A stretch of 64,000 nucleotides of DNA from Maricaulis sp048270095 (lineage in GTDB: Bacteria; Pseudomonadota; Alphaproteobacteria; Caulobacterales; Maricaulaceae), in the NCBI RefSeq assembly GCF_048270095.1, contig NZ_JBLWTL010000013.1, forward strand, positions 11,296 to 75,295. The letters run 5' to 3'. The position numbers were made by a program, and so were the translations under genes. The notes under the pieces are model-generated. The model had not been told where the DNA came from. It was given only the letters and a program-made list of their open reading frames with translations, and ran no database searches. Every line of letters begins with the position of its first letter. Within the stretch, counting starts at the first letter, position 1. Shown here piece after piece: positions 24,835 to 33,144 of this stretch.

Positions 24835-25209
24835 ATGATTGTGCCGGTAATGAAAGATTTGGAAAAAGAGCAAGCTGTACCAACAGAATGGCGCCCGGTA
24901 TTATGCGAAATTGTAGATGCAATAAGAAATAATACCTACGACTTTAGCTCAGCTAAATACGGGGTAGATGCATTGCCTGAGGCGCGTGCAAATCAAATAA
25001 CGAACAACATAGAAGATTACGGGTGTGAGTTGGATCGAATTACCGATGAAGTATGGAGCTCGTCGGTATGTCGGTGGCAAGATGGGTATTGGGATTTGTT
25101 GGTGGATCTGCGGACGAAGGAAGAGGGATTAAGCGATCTGGCGCTAATAGTCCGTGTGTTTGACGAAGCGCGCTATAGATTTGAAGTTATGTCGGTGCAT
25201 GTTCCATAA
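24835..25209 (+). CDS. Candidate immunity protein for the HNH toxin
   Basis: 124 residues, beginning five bases after the toxin stop codon. The protein is acidic, with no signal or membrane segment, so it is cytoplasmic, where an immunity protein against a DNase must act. A conserved-looking core EVWSSSVCRWQDGYWDLLVDL and LALIVRVFDEARYRFEV is seen; similar small proteins follow Rhs and other polymorphic toxins, but I cannot name the family with certainty. Much lower GC than flanking genes. An alternative start is the ATG at 24850. Function is inferred from position, size and charge. Confidence 0.62.
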   Translation: MIVPVMKDLEKEQAVPTEWRPVLCEIVDAIRNNTYDFSSAKYGVDALPEARANQITNNIEDYGCELDRITDEVWSSSVCRWQDGYWDLLVDLRTKEEGLSDLALIVRVFDEARYRFEVMSVHVP

Positions 25210-25210
25210 G

Positions 25211-25240
25211 GATAAAACGGGGACACACACCATTTATCGC
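25211..25240 (+). repeat. Island repeat, copy f
   Basis: AAAACGGGGACACACACCAT followed by TTATCGC. It starts right after the immunity gene stop codon and has the hybrid ending CACCATTTAT, intermediate between the GGGGACACACGC and GGTGACAGGCACC variants. Confidence 0.8.
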
Positions 25241-25321
25241 TGAGAACATCCCCGTTCAGCGAACCGGCTCGATACGCCAGCCTGTCGCGCTTCGCCCACG
25301 CTGACAGCAGGTTTGTCGTGG

Positions 25322-25351
25322 AATAAGTGGGGACACACGCAATTTATTGCG
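25322..25351 (+). repeat. Island repeat, copy g, at the second Rhs core junction
   Basis: AAGTGGGGACACACGCAATT followed by TATTGCG. As at copy e, the repeat is open in the Rhs reading frame (GTHAIYC) and joins directly to Rhs core sequence. Confidence 0.85.
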
Positions 25352-25714
25352 TCCTGCGCCTGGCGGGGCGCACAATGGTGCGGCTCTCCGAAACCTCGTC
25401 CGGCACGGCGGCGATCTTCACCCATGGCGACCATCTTGGCTCACCGCTCGCTGCCACCACGTCCAGTGGCGGCCTGCTGTGGCCATCTTTTTACTGGGAC
25501 TTGGGACTACACCCCCTTCGGCGAGGCGCGCCAGCAGCCCGTCGCCAATGAAGAGGGCGACAGCTTCACCGGCCATATCACCGACACCGATACCGGCATG
25601 GTCTACATGCAGGCCCGCTATTACGACCCCGCCATCGGGCGGTTTTTGTCGGGCGATCCGGTGGGGTTTGCGAGCGGCGGGGTGGGGTATTTAACTAGCT
25701 GGGCACACACGTAA
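25352..25714 (+). pseudogene. Rhs core C-terminal end, second copy, broken
   Basis: The first frame encodes SETSSGTAAIFTHGDHLGSP followed by LAATTSSGGLLW, the Rhs segment before the conserved Tyr-Thr-Pro-Phe-Gly. About 22 bases then replace the expected six, shifting the frame; the second frame resumes with DYTPFGEARQQPVANEEGDS and FTGHITDTDTGMVYMQARYY and runs to DPVGFASGGVGYL before stopping. Bases 25568-25692 are a 125-bp near copy of 23712-23836 (118 identical by eye). The core end DPxG is missing, and sequence departs next to a degenerate repeat (25700-25716). No tip follows. Confidence 0.75.
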
Positions 25715-25716
25715 TT
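25700..25716 (+). repeat. Island repeat, copy h (degenerate), right island edge
   Basis: TGGGCACACACGTAATT differs from the consensus GGGGACACACGCAATT at two or three positions. It ends the second Rhs fragment and lies 28 bp from the next chromosomal gene. Confidence 0.5.
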
Positions 25717-25743
25717 CTCCAGAACAACGGCGCGCGTCCCCGC

Positions 25744-26604
25744 TCATTCAGCCGCCATTTGTGCAAACTTGTCCTGCCAGGCGGTCATCGTGGCGCGGTT
25801 ATCATGGTCCCAGGGGTGGAAACCCGGCTTGTACCAGGACCAGTATGTGCCCCAACCCTTGCGGAACAGGCCCGGTTTGAACAGGAGATACCACAACACC
25901 CGCGCCCGCGCTGTCCACGGGCTGACGCCGTCGGCGATCAGGAGTTTCGAGGCATAGCGGCTGATATTCGAGGTGAAGAGCAGGGTCACGATCATCATCA
26001 CCCGGGTGCGCAGAAAATAGCGCTGCCGCGGCGTCCACTTGGCGGTGACTTGCTGGTAAACGTCGAAGGCGACGGCCTTGTGCTCGGTCTCTTCCAGCGC
26101 ATGCCATTGCCACAGGCGCAAGATGTCCTCGTGTGTGCCCTCGAATACACTGCCATCCTCGAGGGTCACATCGGCCATCATGGCGGTGAAATGCTCCAGC
26201 GCGATGGTCACGGAGAGCATGGCGACCGGGCCGCGCTCGCGGGTGATGCGGATGCGGTCGCGGATTTCCGTTTCAATCTCGTCGATCGGATAGTGAGCCC
26301 GGTCCAGCCCGCCATTGAGCGCCACATGTTCGCGCGAATGGATCGCCTCCTGTTTGATGAAAGCCTTCGCATCGTCCAGCAGCTTGCCCGACAGCTCGCC
26401 GCGATAATGGCGCACCGCATCCATGAAGAGGCGCTCGCCATCGGGAAAGGTCAGCGACATCGCATTGAACACCGCCGTCGCCACTGCATCGCCGCCGAGC
26501 CAGGCTTTGCCTTGTGCGGCCTCGGTCGCGAAATGGATATCGCGGGGCGTGATGGTGAGCTCGTTGGGCGGGGTGGTTTTGGTGGCGGGGCGGGGGGCGG
26601 TCAT
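25744..26604 (-). CDS. Predicted metal-dependent hydrolase (COG3687/PF10118)
   Basis: 286 residues. Largely helical with paired acidic and His motifs resembling ferritin-like diiron proteins: FIKQEAIHSREHVALN, ALEHFTAMMADV and WHALEETEHKAVAFD. This is the COG3687 family, called metal-dependent hydrolase although the fold looks ferritin-like. It lies downstream of and in the same direction as the fatty acid desaturase, with 78 bp between them holding an operator-like palindrome, so it may have its own regulated promoter. A role in membrane-lipid or oxygen-dependent chemistry is plausible but unproven. Confidence 0.82.
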   Translation of the reverse strand: MTAPRPATKTTPPNELTITPRDIHFATEAAQGKAWLGGDAVATAVFNAMSLTFPDGERLFMDAVRHYRGELSGKLLDDAKAFIKQEAIHSREHVALNGGLDRAHYPIDEIETEIRDRIRITRERGPVAMLSVTIALEHFTAMMADVTLEDGSVFEGTHEDILRLWQWHALEETEHKAVAFDVYQQVTAKWTPRQRYFLRTRVMMIVTLLFTSNISRYASKLLIADGVSPWTARARVLWYLLFKPGLFRKGWGTYWSWYKPGFHPWDHDNRATMTAWQDKFAQMAAE

Positions 26605-26632
26605 GGGCGATATCCTGAAGGCAGGACGCCAT

Positions 26633-26649
26633 AATGAACGCTGTTCACT
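26633..26649. promoter_or_regulatory. Operator-like palindrome, second copy
   Basis: The 17 bases AATGAACGCTGTTCACT are identical to 14396-14412. The symmetric part TGAAC-GCT-GTTCA is at 26635-26647, about 30 bp upstream of the COG3687 start codon. A TetR-family repressor encoded elsewhere is the simplest explanation. Confidence 0.5.
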
Positions 26650-26682
26650 TCACGCGCCAGCCAAAAAGGACGGGCGCAGAAA

Positions 26683-27591
26683 TCACGTCTTCCGGGGCGT
26701 CTGATCCGCCCGAACAGCCTTCTTCAGCATCGCCCGATAGCCCGGCGCGCTTGCGCCTTCATAGCCGTCGAAATAGCCGCGCTCGCTCAGCAGGCGGTTG
26801 AGCTTGGGCAGATGATAGGGCGGGATCGCCGCAAAGAGATGATGTTCGAGGTGGTAGTTCACATAATTGGGCGCGACCAGCGCGCGTTCGATCCAGTTGG
26901 CGTGGGTGGTGTGGGTATTATTGCGCGGCTCGGTGTCGAGCCGGTTGATGGCGACGCCATGCTCACCGATATGGCGCAGGCGCATGACGGCGGGGAAGAT
27001 AAAGATCCGCGCCGCCCACCACAGGCCGATCGCCCACAACGCACCCGCGGCATAGAGCGCGATCATCATCACCAGCTGGAAGACAAGAAAGGGGAGTTTT
27101 GCCTCCAGCGTCGGGTTTTGCCATGAGCCGATCAATTCGCGCATCCCGGTCTGGCCGGTGAGGTCGCGGATGAATTTGCGCCGCAGGCTGGCGCGCGTGA
27201 CGGGATAGTCCTTGACCAGGCCCTTGTCGGGATCCTTGTCGGTGCCGGCATATTTATGGTGGTCGAGATGATAGCTGCGATAGGCCAGGAAGGGCGCATC
27301 AATGGCGGCGCCGCCAATCCACTTGCCGACGAATTCATTGAGCGCGCGGCTGCGAAAGAGCGAGCGGTGGGCACAGTCATGCATGATGATGGCGAAGCTG
27401 AGCTGGCGTCCGCCGAGCAGGGCGATGGCGATCAGCAGGGTGAGCGGATTGGGCCAGGCGATGGCCAGCGCATAGGCGGCGATCACGAGGGCCATATCGC
27501 CCGCCAGCATCACGGCGCCCTGCCAGTCGGTCGGGCGTGACAGGACGCGCAGCTCCTCGCGTGACAGGCAATCGGACAGGCTGGACGTCAT
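26683..27591 (-). CDS. Fatty acid desaturase family protein
   Basis: 302 residues from the ATG at 27591, which has GGAGG seven bases upstream. Membrane helices with the three desaturase His boxes: HDCAHRS, HLDHHKYAG and YHLEHHLFAAIPPYHLP. These bind a diiron centre that introduces double bonds (or hydroxylates) using O2 and electrons. The substrate class (acyl lipid, sphingolipid or carotenoid) is not decided by sequence. Upstream of the COG3687 gene in the same direction; divergent from the amine oxidase gene. Confidence 0.9.
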   Translation of the reverse strand: MTSSLSDCLSREELRVLSRPTDWQGAVMLAGDMALVIAAYALAIAWPNPLTLLIAIALLGGRQLSFAIIMHDCAHRSLFRSRALNEFVGKWIGGAAIDAPFLAYRSYHLDHHKYAGTDKDPDKGLVKDYPVTRASLRRKFIRDLTGQTGMRELIGSWQNPTLEAKLPFLVFQLVMMIALYAAGALWAIGLWWAARIFIFPAVMRLRHIGEHGVAINRLDTEPRNNTHTTHANWIERALVAPNYVNYHLEHHLFAAIPPYHLPKLNRLLSERGYFDGYEGASAPGYRAMLKKAVRADQTPRKT

Positions 27592-27749
27592 GGCAAATCC
27601 TCCATCATCACTATCGCGCAAAATCCAGCGCTCGGCCAGCGGCGCCCGGACGACCGTGCCGGCGCCGCCCCGGCCGGGATTGGCGGGTGACAAGGCCTTG
27701 ATTTGCGTCGATTATGGCCCGCAGGCATGGGGCTCAAGAGCAAGGCGTG

Positions 27750-29135
27750 ATGGCGTTGAAATTTGTCGATCGACGCGGCGTGCTGGCGGGGCTCGCCGCG
27801 ATGGCGCTGATGCCGGCGGCATCGCCGGCGCAAAGGCGGTCGGGCCGGGCGATCGTGATCGGTGCCGGCGTGGCCGGTCTGGCCTGTGCCCGCGACATGA
27901 TGCGCGCCGGTCTGGATGTCGTGGTGCTCGAGGCGCAGGCGCGCATCGGTGGCCGCCTCAAGACCAGTCATCAATGGGAAGGTCTGCCGGTGGAACTGGG
28001 GGCGTCCTGGATTTATGGCGTGACCGGTAATCCCGCTGCCAGCATTGCCCGCAGCGCCGGCCTCGACCTGCAGCCCGTCGATTTTGCCAACCGCGCCGTT
28101 TATGAAGCCGGCTCCGGCCCGCTCGGCCCCCGGGCCCTGGCCCGGCTGGAAGCGGTCGAACGCCGGCTTGAGCGCCACATGCAGAACACGCCGGGTGAAG
28201 CCCTCGCCCGCGCCTGCCGCACACGGCCGCGGGGCACGATTGCCAATCGGGTGGCGCGCCAGGTCAGTCTCGATGCGACCGGTGCGAGCCAGCATCAAAG
28301 GGCCCAGTTTGCGATCAATTCCATCGTCGAACATGAATTCGGCACGGATTTCGAACATCTCTCGCGCTGTTTCTGGACCGAGGGCGAGGCCTTGCCCGGC
28401 GGCGATGCCTGGATAGCGGGCGGGTTTGACCAGTTGGCGCAATCGCTGGCGGACGGGCTCGATATCCGGCTCGGGCAGCGGGTCGAGCGCGTTGATTATC
28501 AGGGCAATGGCGTGGCCGTCACGACCGCCAACGGGGTCGAGCAAGCCGATGTCGTCATCGTGACGGTGCCGCTGGGCGTGCTGCAGGCGGGCCATATCCG
28601 TTTCGAACCCGGACTGCCGGAAACCAAGCTCGAGGCCATCAATGCCCTCGGTTGCGGCGTGCTCAACAAATGCGTCCTGCGTTTCGATGCGGTCAGCTGG
28701 CCGCGCAATATCGAGATTTTCAACCGGCTCGCCGATGCGCGCGGCGAATGGAGCCAATTCGTCAATCTCGGCGCTTTTGGCGAGGGCGGGGCGATCATGG
28801 CCCTCAATGCCGGCTCCTTTGCCCACGAGCTCGAGGCGGCCAGCGATGCGATGACGGGCCGGCTCGCGCTGGAGGCCTTGCGCTCGATGTTTGGCTCGGG
28901 GTTTCCCGAATTCTCGGCCTTGCAGGTCACGCGCTGGGCTGGTGATGAGTACGCGCTCGGCAGCCATTCCTTCCCGATCGAGGCGACGCGGGCCGACACC
29001 CGGATTCGCCTGCTCGATGCGGTCGATAACCGGATATTCTTTGCCGGCGAGGCGACCTCGACCAATGCGCCCGGAACGGTCCACGGCGCGCTGCGCTCGG
29101 GCCGCGCCGCCGCCGTCGCCGTCGTCGAGCGCTAG
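27750..29135 (+). CDS. FAD-dependent amine oxidase family protein, Tat-exported
   Basis: 461 residues from the ATG at 27750 (AAGG five bases upstream). The N-terminus has a twin-arginine-like signal (DRRGVLAGLAAMALMPAASPA), so the folded flavoprotein is probably exported. The dinucleotide motif is VIGAGVAGLACARDMMRAGL with ...VLEAQARIGGR, and the C-terminal FAD motif is RIFFAGEATS...GTVHGALRSG. The family oxidises amines (polyamine or monoamine oxidases). The substrate is unknown. It converges with the next gene, overlapping its end by 4 bp. Confidence 0.88.
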   Translation: MALKFVDRRGVLAGLAAMALMPAASPAQRRSGRAIVIGAGVAGLACARDMMRAGLDVVVLEAQARIGGRLKTSHQWEGLPVELGASWIYGVTGNPAASIARSAGLDLQPVDFANRAVYEAGSGPLGPRALARLEAVERRLERHMQNTPGEALARACRTRPRGTIANRVARQVSLDATGASQHQRAQFAINSIVEHEFGTDFEHLSRCFWTEGEALPGGDAWIAGGFDQLAQSLADGLDIRLGQRVERVDYQGNGVAVTTANGVEQADVVIVTVPLGVLQAGHIRFEPGLPETKLEAINALGCGVLNKCVLRFDAVSWPRNIEIFNRLADARGEWSQFVNLGAFGEGGAIMALNAGSFAHELEAASDAMTGRLALEALRSMFGSGFPEFSALQVTRWAGDEYALGSHSFPIEATRADTRIRLLDAVDNRIFFAGEATSTNAPGTVHGALRSGRAAAVAVVER

Positions 29136-29992
29136 GCGCGCTGGCGCTTCGGCCAGACGCGGCCGGCGACCAGACCGGCAAGGACAGCCCAGACCGGCAG
29201 TGCGCCGAGCAGTCCGGCCTGGCCTTCAAACATCGCCGCAGTGCCAAACAACACGATGATCACCGCGCCGCCGCGGACACGGCGGCGTTCGAGCGGTTCG
29301 CCATTGGCATCGCAGACGCTGGTGATTGCCGGGCAGGTCAGGATGAAAATCGCGCTGAGCGCGGTCACAATCAGAGCGGCGAGGCTCCAGGCCGGGTCAA
29401 TCAGGCCCAGCGGCTCCAGTGTCAGCGGTGTCCACTCGCCGCCGCGCTGGACGACGGCGAACATCGAAAATCCGGTCGCGAAGGCGGCGAAGACGAGGTT
29501 GAGCGTGCGCTTGCGGTCATAGAGCAGGTCGATCGCCATCGCGAAAGCGGCGATCAGGCCCATCGCCCAATAGCCGTCAACGAATACCGCCAGGCCGGCC
29601 AGCACGGTGACGAGCGCGAGATCGGTGAGCTTGGCGGCTTGTCCCACCGTGCGCACGACGATGCGGGTCGCCATCAGCACGAGGGCGAGCACCCACAGGG
29701 CGGGGGTATAGCCCAGCGCAATGGCGGCGACCGTCAACGCCATCGCGATGAAGGCGGCTTCATTGCGGTCGGGATCAATCTCGCGGCCCAGCGCCCAGGC
29801 CAGAAAGGCCGATAGCAGCCCGCCGAGCCCGGTTGCGGCGCCGCCGGCCAGTCCGGCGTCGCGCAGGAGGAAGGCAGCGGCGCCGGTGACCAGGGCGATC
29901 AGTGGCAGAAGGATCAGCACGGCCCGATTGGTCGGATATTGCGGCTCCAGCGGGCGCGCGATCGACGACAGGCGGTAGATCGGCTTGGACAT
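29132..29992 (-). CDS. Polytopic membrane protein of unknown function
   Basis: 286 residues with about ten hydrophobic segments and short loops; the first 22 residues are cytoplasmic and polar (MSKPIYRLSSIARPLEPQYP). I recognise no family. The only polar insert is near the C-terminus (CDANGEPLERRRVRGG). It is divergent from the potassium channel gene and tail-to-tail with the amine oxidase gene (4-bp overlap). Ala/Leu/Gly-rich composition is typical of this genome, so there is no sign of transfer. Confidence 0.7.
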   Translation of the reverse strand: MSKPIYRLSSIARPLEPQYPTNRAVLILLPLIALVTGAAAFLLRDAGLAGGAATGLGGLLSAFLAWALGREIDPDRNEAAFIAMALTVAAIALGYTPALWVLALVLMATRIVVRTVGQAAKLTDLALVTVLAGLAVFVDGYWAMGLIAAFAMAIDLLYDRKRTLNLVFAAFATGFSMFAVVQRGGEWTPLTLEPLGLIDPAWSLAALIVTALSAIFILTCPAITSVCDANGEPLERRRVRGGAVIIVLFGTAAMFEGQAGLLGALPVWAVLAGLVAGRVWPKRQRA

Positions 29993-30132
29993 GATTGGCT
30001 CCTCGAATCCCTGTGATCTATCATGGCGCGGATCGGGCCGCGCGCGAAGAACAGTCTTGCGATTTCGCGGCCATGCGCTTTAGTGGCGGCAAGGCGTGCG
30101 CACCAAGCCGCCCGGCGGCAAAGGGCAATGGC

Positions 30133-30585
30133 ATGATCTGGGCAATCCTGGTTTCCTTCGCGATCTGTTCGGTCACGATGGTGGTGCATATGGTCGGACT
30201 GGTCGTGCTGATGGCGGTGATGCGCGCCCGCACCGGCCGCATCCGCCCGCATCAGAGCATGGTGCGCCAGACCGGTTTCATCATGTTGATCGTGTTTGGC
30301 CTGTTTGCGATTCACGCCGTCGAGATCTGGTCCTATGCGCTGCTCTATCTGGCGCTGGGCGAGTTTTCGACGCTGGAAGCGGCGCTGTATTTCGCCACCA
30401 GTACCTTCACCACGCTCGGTTATGGCGATGTGCTCCTGTCCCAGGACTGGCGCCTGGTCGGGGCGATCGAGGGCTTTAACGGCTTCCTGCTGATCGGCTG
30501 GTCGACGGCATTCCTGGTGACGGTGATCGGGCGATTGCGGGCAATCGAGTTCGATTGGCTCGATCATCATCTCGAAGGCGACTGA
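30133..30585 (+). CDS. Two-TM potassium channel family protein
   Basis: 150 residues from the ATG at 30133, which has AAGGG seven bases upstream; a longer frame starts at 29995 without a signal. Helix 1 is MIWAILVSFAICSVTMVVHM, a second helix follows at about residues 50-78, then the pore loop TSTFTTLGYGDVLLS with the selectivity filter GYGD, and a final helix. This matches Ion_trans_2 channels with an extra N-terminal helix. No regulatory RCK domain is attached. It probably conducts K+ across the inner membrane. Confidence 0.85.
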   Translation: MIWAILVSFAICSVTMVVHMVGLVVLMAVMRARTGRIRPHQSMVRQTGFIMLIVFGLFAIHAVEIWSYALLYLALGEFSTLEAALYFATSTFTTLGYGDVLLSQDWRLVGAIEGFNGFLLIGWSTAFLVTVIGRLRAIEFDWLDHHLEGD

Positions 30586-30674
30586 CCGGTTACACACCAT
30601 GACTTGCCGCGGGGGCCGGAGCCACGTTAAACCGGGGGTCTACCGGGCGTCCGCCCGTCTTGCCTGGGGCTTTG

Positions 30675-32684
30675 ATGTTCAAGAAAATCCTGATCGCCAA
30701 TCGCGGTGAAATCGCCGTGCGAGTTATCAAGACCTGCCAGCGTCTGGGCATTGCGACTGTGGCTGTCTATTCGGAAGCGGATGCTGACAGTCTCGCCGTG
30801 GAAATGGCTGATGAGGCCGTCTTCATCGGGCCGCCAGCGCCGGGCGAGAGCTATCTGCGCCTGGAGAAAATCCTTGAGGTGATCAAGCAGACCGGGGCCG
30901 ATGCCGTGCATCCCGGCTTTGGTTTCCTGTCCGAGAATGCCGCTTTCCCGATTGCGCTCGAGAAGATCGGCGTCGCCTGGATCGGGCCGAATGTGCATGC
31001 CATCGAGGCGATGGGCGACAAAATCCGCTCCAAACAACTGGCCGCCAAGGCCGGCGTGTCGACGATTCCCGGTGCCGATGGTGAAATCGCTGACGCCGAC
31101 ACGGCTGTCGCGGCCGCCAATGCGATTGGCTATCCGGTCATGCTCAAGGCCTCCGCCGGCGGTGGCGGCAAGGGCATGCGTATCGCCCGCAACGAGACCG
31201 AGACCCGCGAGGGCTTCGTGGCTGCGCGAAATGAGGCCAGGACGGCCTTCGGCGACGAACGCATCCTGATCGAGAAATTCATCGAGGAGCCGCGTCATAT
31301 CGAGATCCAGGTGCTCGGCGACAAGCATGGCCATGTGATCCATCTCAATGAGCGCGAATGTTCCATCCAGCGCCGCAATCAGAAAGTCCTCGAAGAGGCG
31401 CCATCACCCTTCCTGGATGCCAAGACGCGCGCCGCCATGGGCGAACAGGCCGTCGCGCTTTCGGCCGCCGTTGATTATGACAGCGCCGGCACGGTTGAGT
31501 TCATCGTCGACAAGGATCGTAATTTTTACTTCCTGGAGATGAATACGCGGCTGCAGGTGGAACACCCGGTCACCGAGATGACAGTGGAGCTTGATCTGGT
31601 CGAACAGATGATCCGCTCCGCCGCCGGCCTGCCGCTTGAACTCACCCAGCGCGAGGTCAAGATCAAGGGCTGGGCCGTCGAGGCACGGCTCTATGCCGAA
31701 GACCCTTATCGCGGCTTCCTACCTTCGATCGGGCGGTTGAAACGCTACAGCATGGCCAGTGAAGGCCCATTGGGCGAGGGCGAATTGCGCATCGATTCCG
31801 GCGTGCGGGAAGGCGACGAGATATCGCTCTTCTATGACCCGATGATCGCCAAGGTGATCGGCTATGGCAAAACCCGCGACATCGCCATCGACACGCTGGC
31901 AGCCGCCCTCGACCGGCTGCATGTCGAGGGGCTGCAATCAAATGCCCCCTTCCTGTCCGCCGTCCTCGATGAAGCCGATTTCCGCGCCGGGCGCATCCAT
32001 ACCGGCTATATCGACCAGCATTTCCCCGATGGTTTCCATGGCACGGCGCCGCGCGAGGATCAGCTGACCTGGATGGTATGTGCCGCCGCCTTCGTTCACG
32101 AGACCTTCGTGCGCCGGGCCGCACAGATCGAGGGGCGTGTCACGCCGCCGCCGGCACCGGGGCCGCGCGAATGGGTCGTCTTGATGGATGGACGCCGCTT
32201 TCCGGTCGAGATCGAACTGGGCGGGACGGGCGAGGCACGAATCTGGGCGCCGACGCTGGCTGAAAAGCCGTTTGAGCTGACGACCGGCTGGCGTGCCGGT
32301 GCGCAATTATTCGAAGCCGAGATCGATGGCCAGGCCTTCGCGCTCGAATTCTCCGACCGTACGGAAGGCTATCGCCTGCGCCATCGCGGCTATGCGGCCG
32401 TGGCGCTGGTGTGTTCGGCGCGTTCGGCGGAGCTTCATCTCCTGCTGCCGGAAAAGGAAAAGGCCGACACGTCGAAACTCGTGCTCAGCCCGATGCCGGG
32501 GCTGGTGGTCTCGATCGCGGTTGAGGCCGGCCAGGCGGTCAAGGGCGGCGAAATCCTGCTGGTCGTCGAGGCGATGAAGATGGAGAATGTCATCCGCGCC
32601 GAGAAGGACGGCGTGGTCAAGGCCGTGTCGGTCACGCCGGGGGCGTCCGTCGCTGCCGACGAGACGATGATCGAGTTCGAATAG
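30675..32684 (+). CDS. pccA: Propionyl-CoA carboxylase alpha subunit (biotin carboxylase)
   Basis: 669 residues from the ATG at 30675. Domains in order: biotin carboxylase N-terminal (KKILIANRGEIAVRVIKTC), ATP-grasp with KASAGGGGKGMRIA, active-site region NERECSIQRRNQKVLEEAPS and EMNTRLQVEHPVTEM, BC C-terminal (KGWAVEARLYAEDPYRGFLP), BT linker domain, and a biotinyl domain with VEAMKMENVI near the end (Lys of MKM is biotinylated). The wording around the C-terminal BC domain and the domain lengths fit PCC rather than MCC alpha. It carboxylates propionyl-CoA to methylmalonyl-CoA with a beta subunit not encoded in this window. Confidence 0.9.
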   Translation: MFKKILIANRGEIAVRVIKTCQRLGIATVAVYSEADADSLAVEMADEAVFIGPPAPGESYLRLEKILEVIKQTGADAVHPGFGFLSENAAFPIALEKIGVAWIGPNVHAIEAMGDKIRSKQLAAKAGVSTIPGADGEIADADTAVAAANAIGYPVMLKASAGGGGKGMRIARNETETREGFVAARNEARTAFGDERILIEKFIEEPRHIEIQVLGDKHGHVIHLNERECSIQRRNQKVLEEAPSPFLDAKTRAAMGEQAVALSAAVDYDSAGTVEFIVDKDRNFYFLEMNTRLQVEHPVTEMTVELDLVEQMIRSAAGLPLELTQREVKIKGWAVEARLYAEDPYRGFLPSIGRLKRYSMASEGPLGEGELRIDSGVREGDEISLFYDPMIAKVIGYGKTRDIAIDTLAAALDRLHVEGLQSNAPFLSAVLDEADFRAGRIHTGYIDQHFPDGFHGTAPREDQLTWMVCAAAFVHETFVRRAAQIEGRVTPPPAPGPREWVVLMDGRRFPVEIELGGTGEARIWAPTLAEKPFELTTGWRAGAQLFEAEIDGQAFALEFSDRTEGYRLRHRGYAAVALVCSARSAELHLLLPEKEKADTSKLVLSPMPGLVVSIAVEAGQAVKGGEILLVVEAMKMENVIRAEKDGVVKAVSVTPGASVAADETMIEFE

Positions 32685-32771
32685 GGATGCAAAAATTCAA
32701 CCGACCGGCGAATTTGACTTCACAATTTCGGCTATTGGGGTAGGCTCCGCATTCGATATGGGGAGACAGAC

Positions 32772-33056
32772 ATGAATGATCTGATCAAGCGCTTTACGAC
32801 TTTTGACAAACTGATAGCCACCAGTTTGATCAAATTCTTGTACTGGATTGGCCTCGCAGGGATTGCGCTCAGCGTGATCGTCGGGATTTTCGGGGCGATC
32901 GGAGCAATGACACAGAGTTTCCTCGCCGGGCTCGGCATGTTGATTGCGGTGCCCCTCGGCGGCGTGATCGGCTTGGTTTTCTGGCGCTTCATCTGCGAGA
33001 TCTACATCGTCATTTTTGGCATCTATGACCGCTTGGGTGAAATCCGGGACAAGTAG
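32772..33056 (+). CDS. DUF4282 domain small membrane protein
   Basis: 94 residues: an N-terminal amphipathic part (MNDLIKRFTTFDKLIATSLI), then two membrane helices (about 21-46 and 52-80) and a short polar end. The pattern FxxFDKLI...LIKFLYW, with RFICEIYIVIFGIYDRL at the end, is characteristic of DUF4282 proteins. Function unknown. GGGGAG lies eight bases before the ATG. It is separated from pccA by 87 bp of AT-richer sequence with room for its own promoter. Confidence 0.83.
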   Translation: MNDLIKRFTTFDKLIATSLIKFLYWIGLAGIALSVIVGIFGAIGAMTQSFLAGLGMLIAVPLGGVIGLVFWRFICEIYIVIFGIYDRLGEIRDK

Positions 33057-33144
33057 TCCCGGAACACTGCGATCGCGACGGGTGAACCTCTGATTCGGAG
33101 ATTGACGCGGGGGCGGCGGTCATTAGGGATAGCAGGCATCGTCA

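Noticed and set aside
25313..25714. Intact second Rhs toxin gene
   Set aside because: The core is split over two frames and ends before the DPxG cleavage site, with no tip.
22015..25716. CRISPR array suggested by repeated 20-30-bp units
   Set aside because: Copies are in both orientations, irregularly spaced (about 90 to over 1,500 bp) and border genes; no cas genes are present.
27588..29084. 498-codon minus-strand open frame opposite the amine oxidase gene
   Set aside because: No start signal or family sequence; the plus strand encodes a complete flavoprotein with both FAD motifs.
30675..32684. Second MCC alpha subunit
   Set aside because: Sequence around the BC C-terminal domain and its isolated position fit propionyl-CoA carboxylase alpha; the MCC alpha gene is the one at 50769 beside the hydratase gene.
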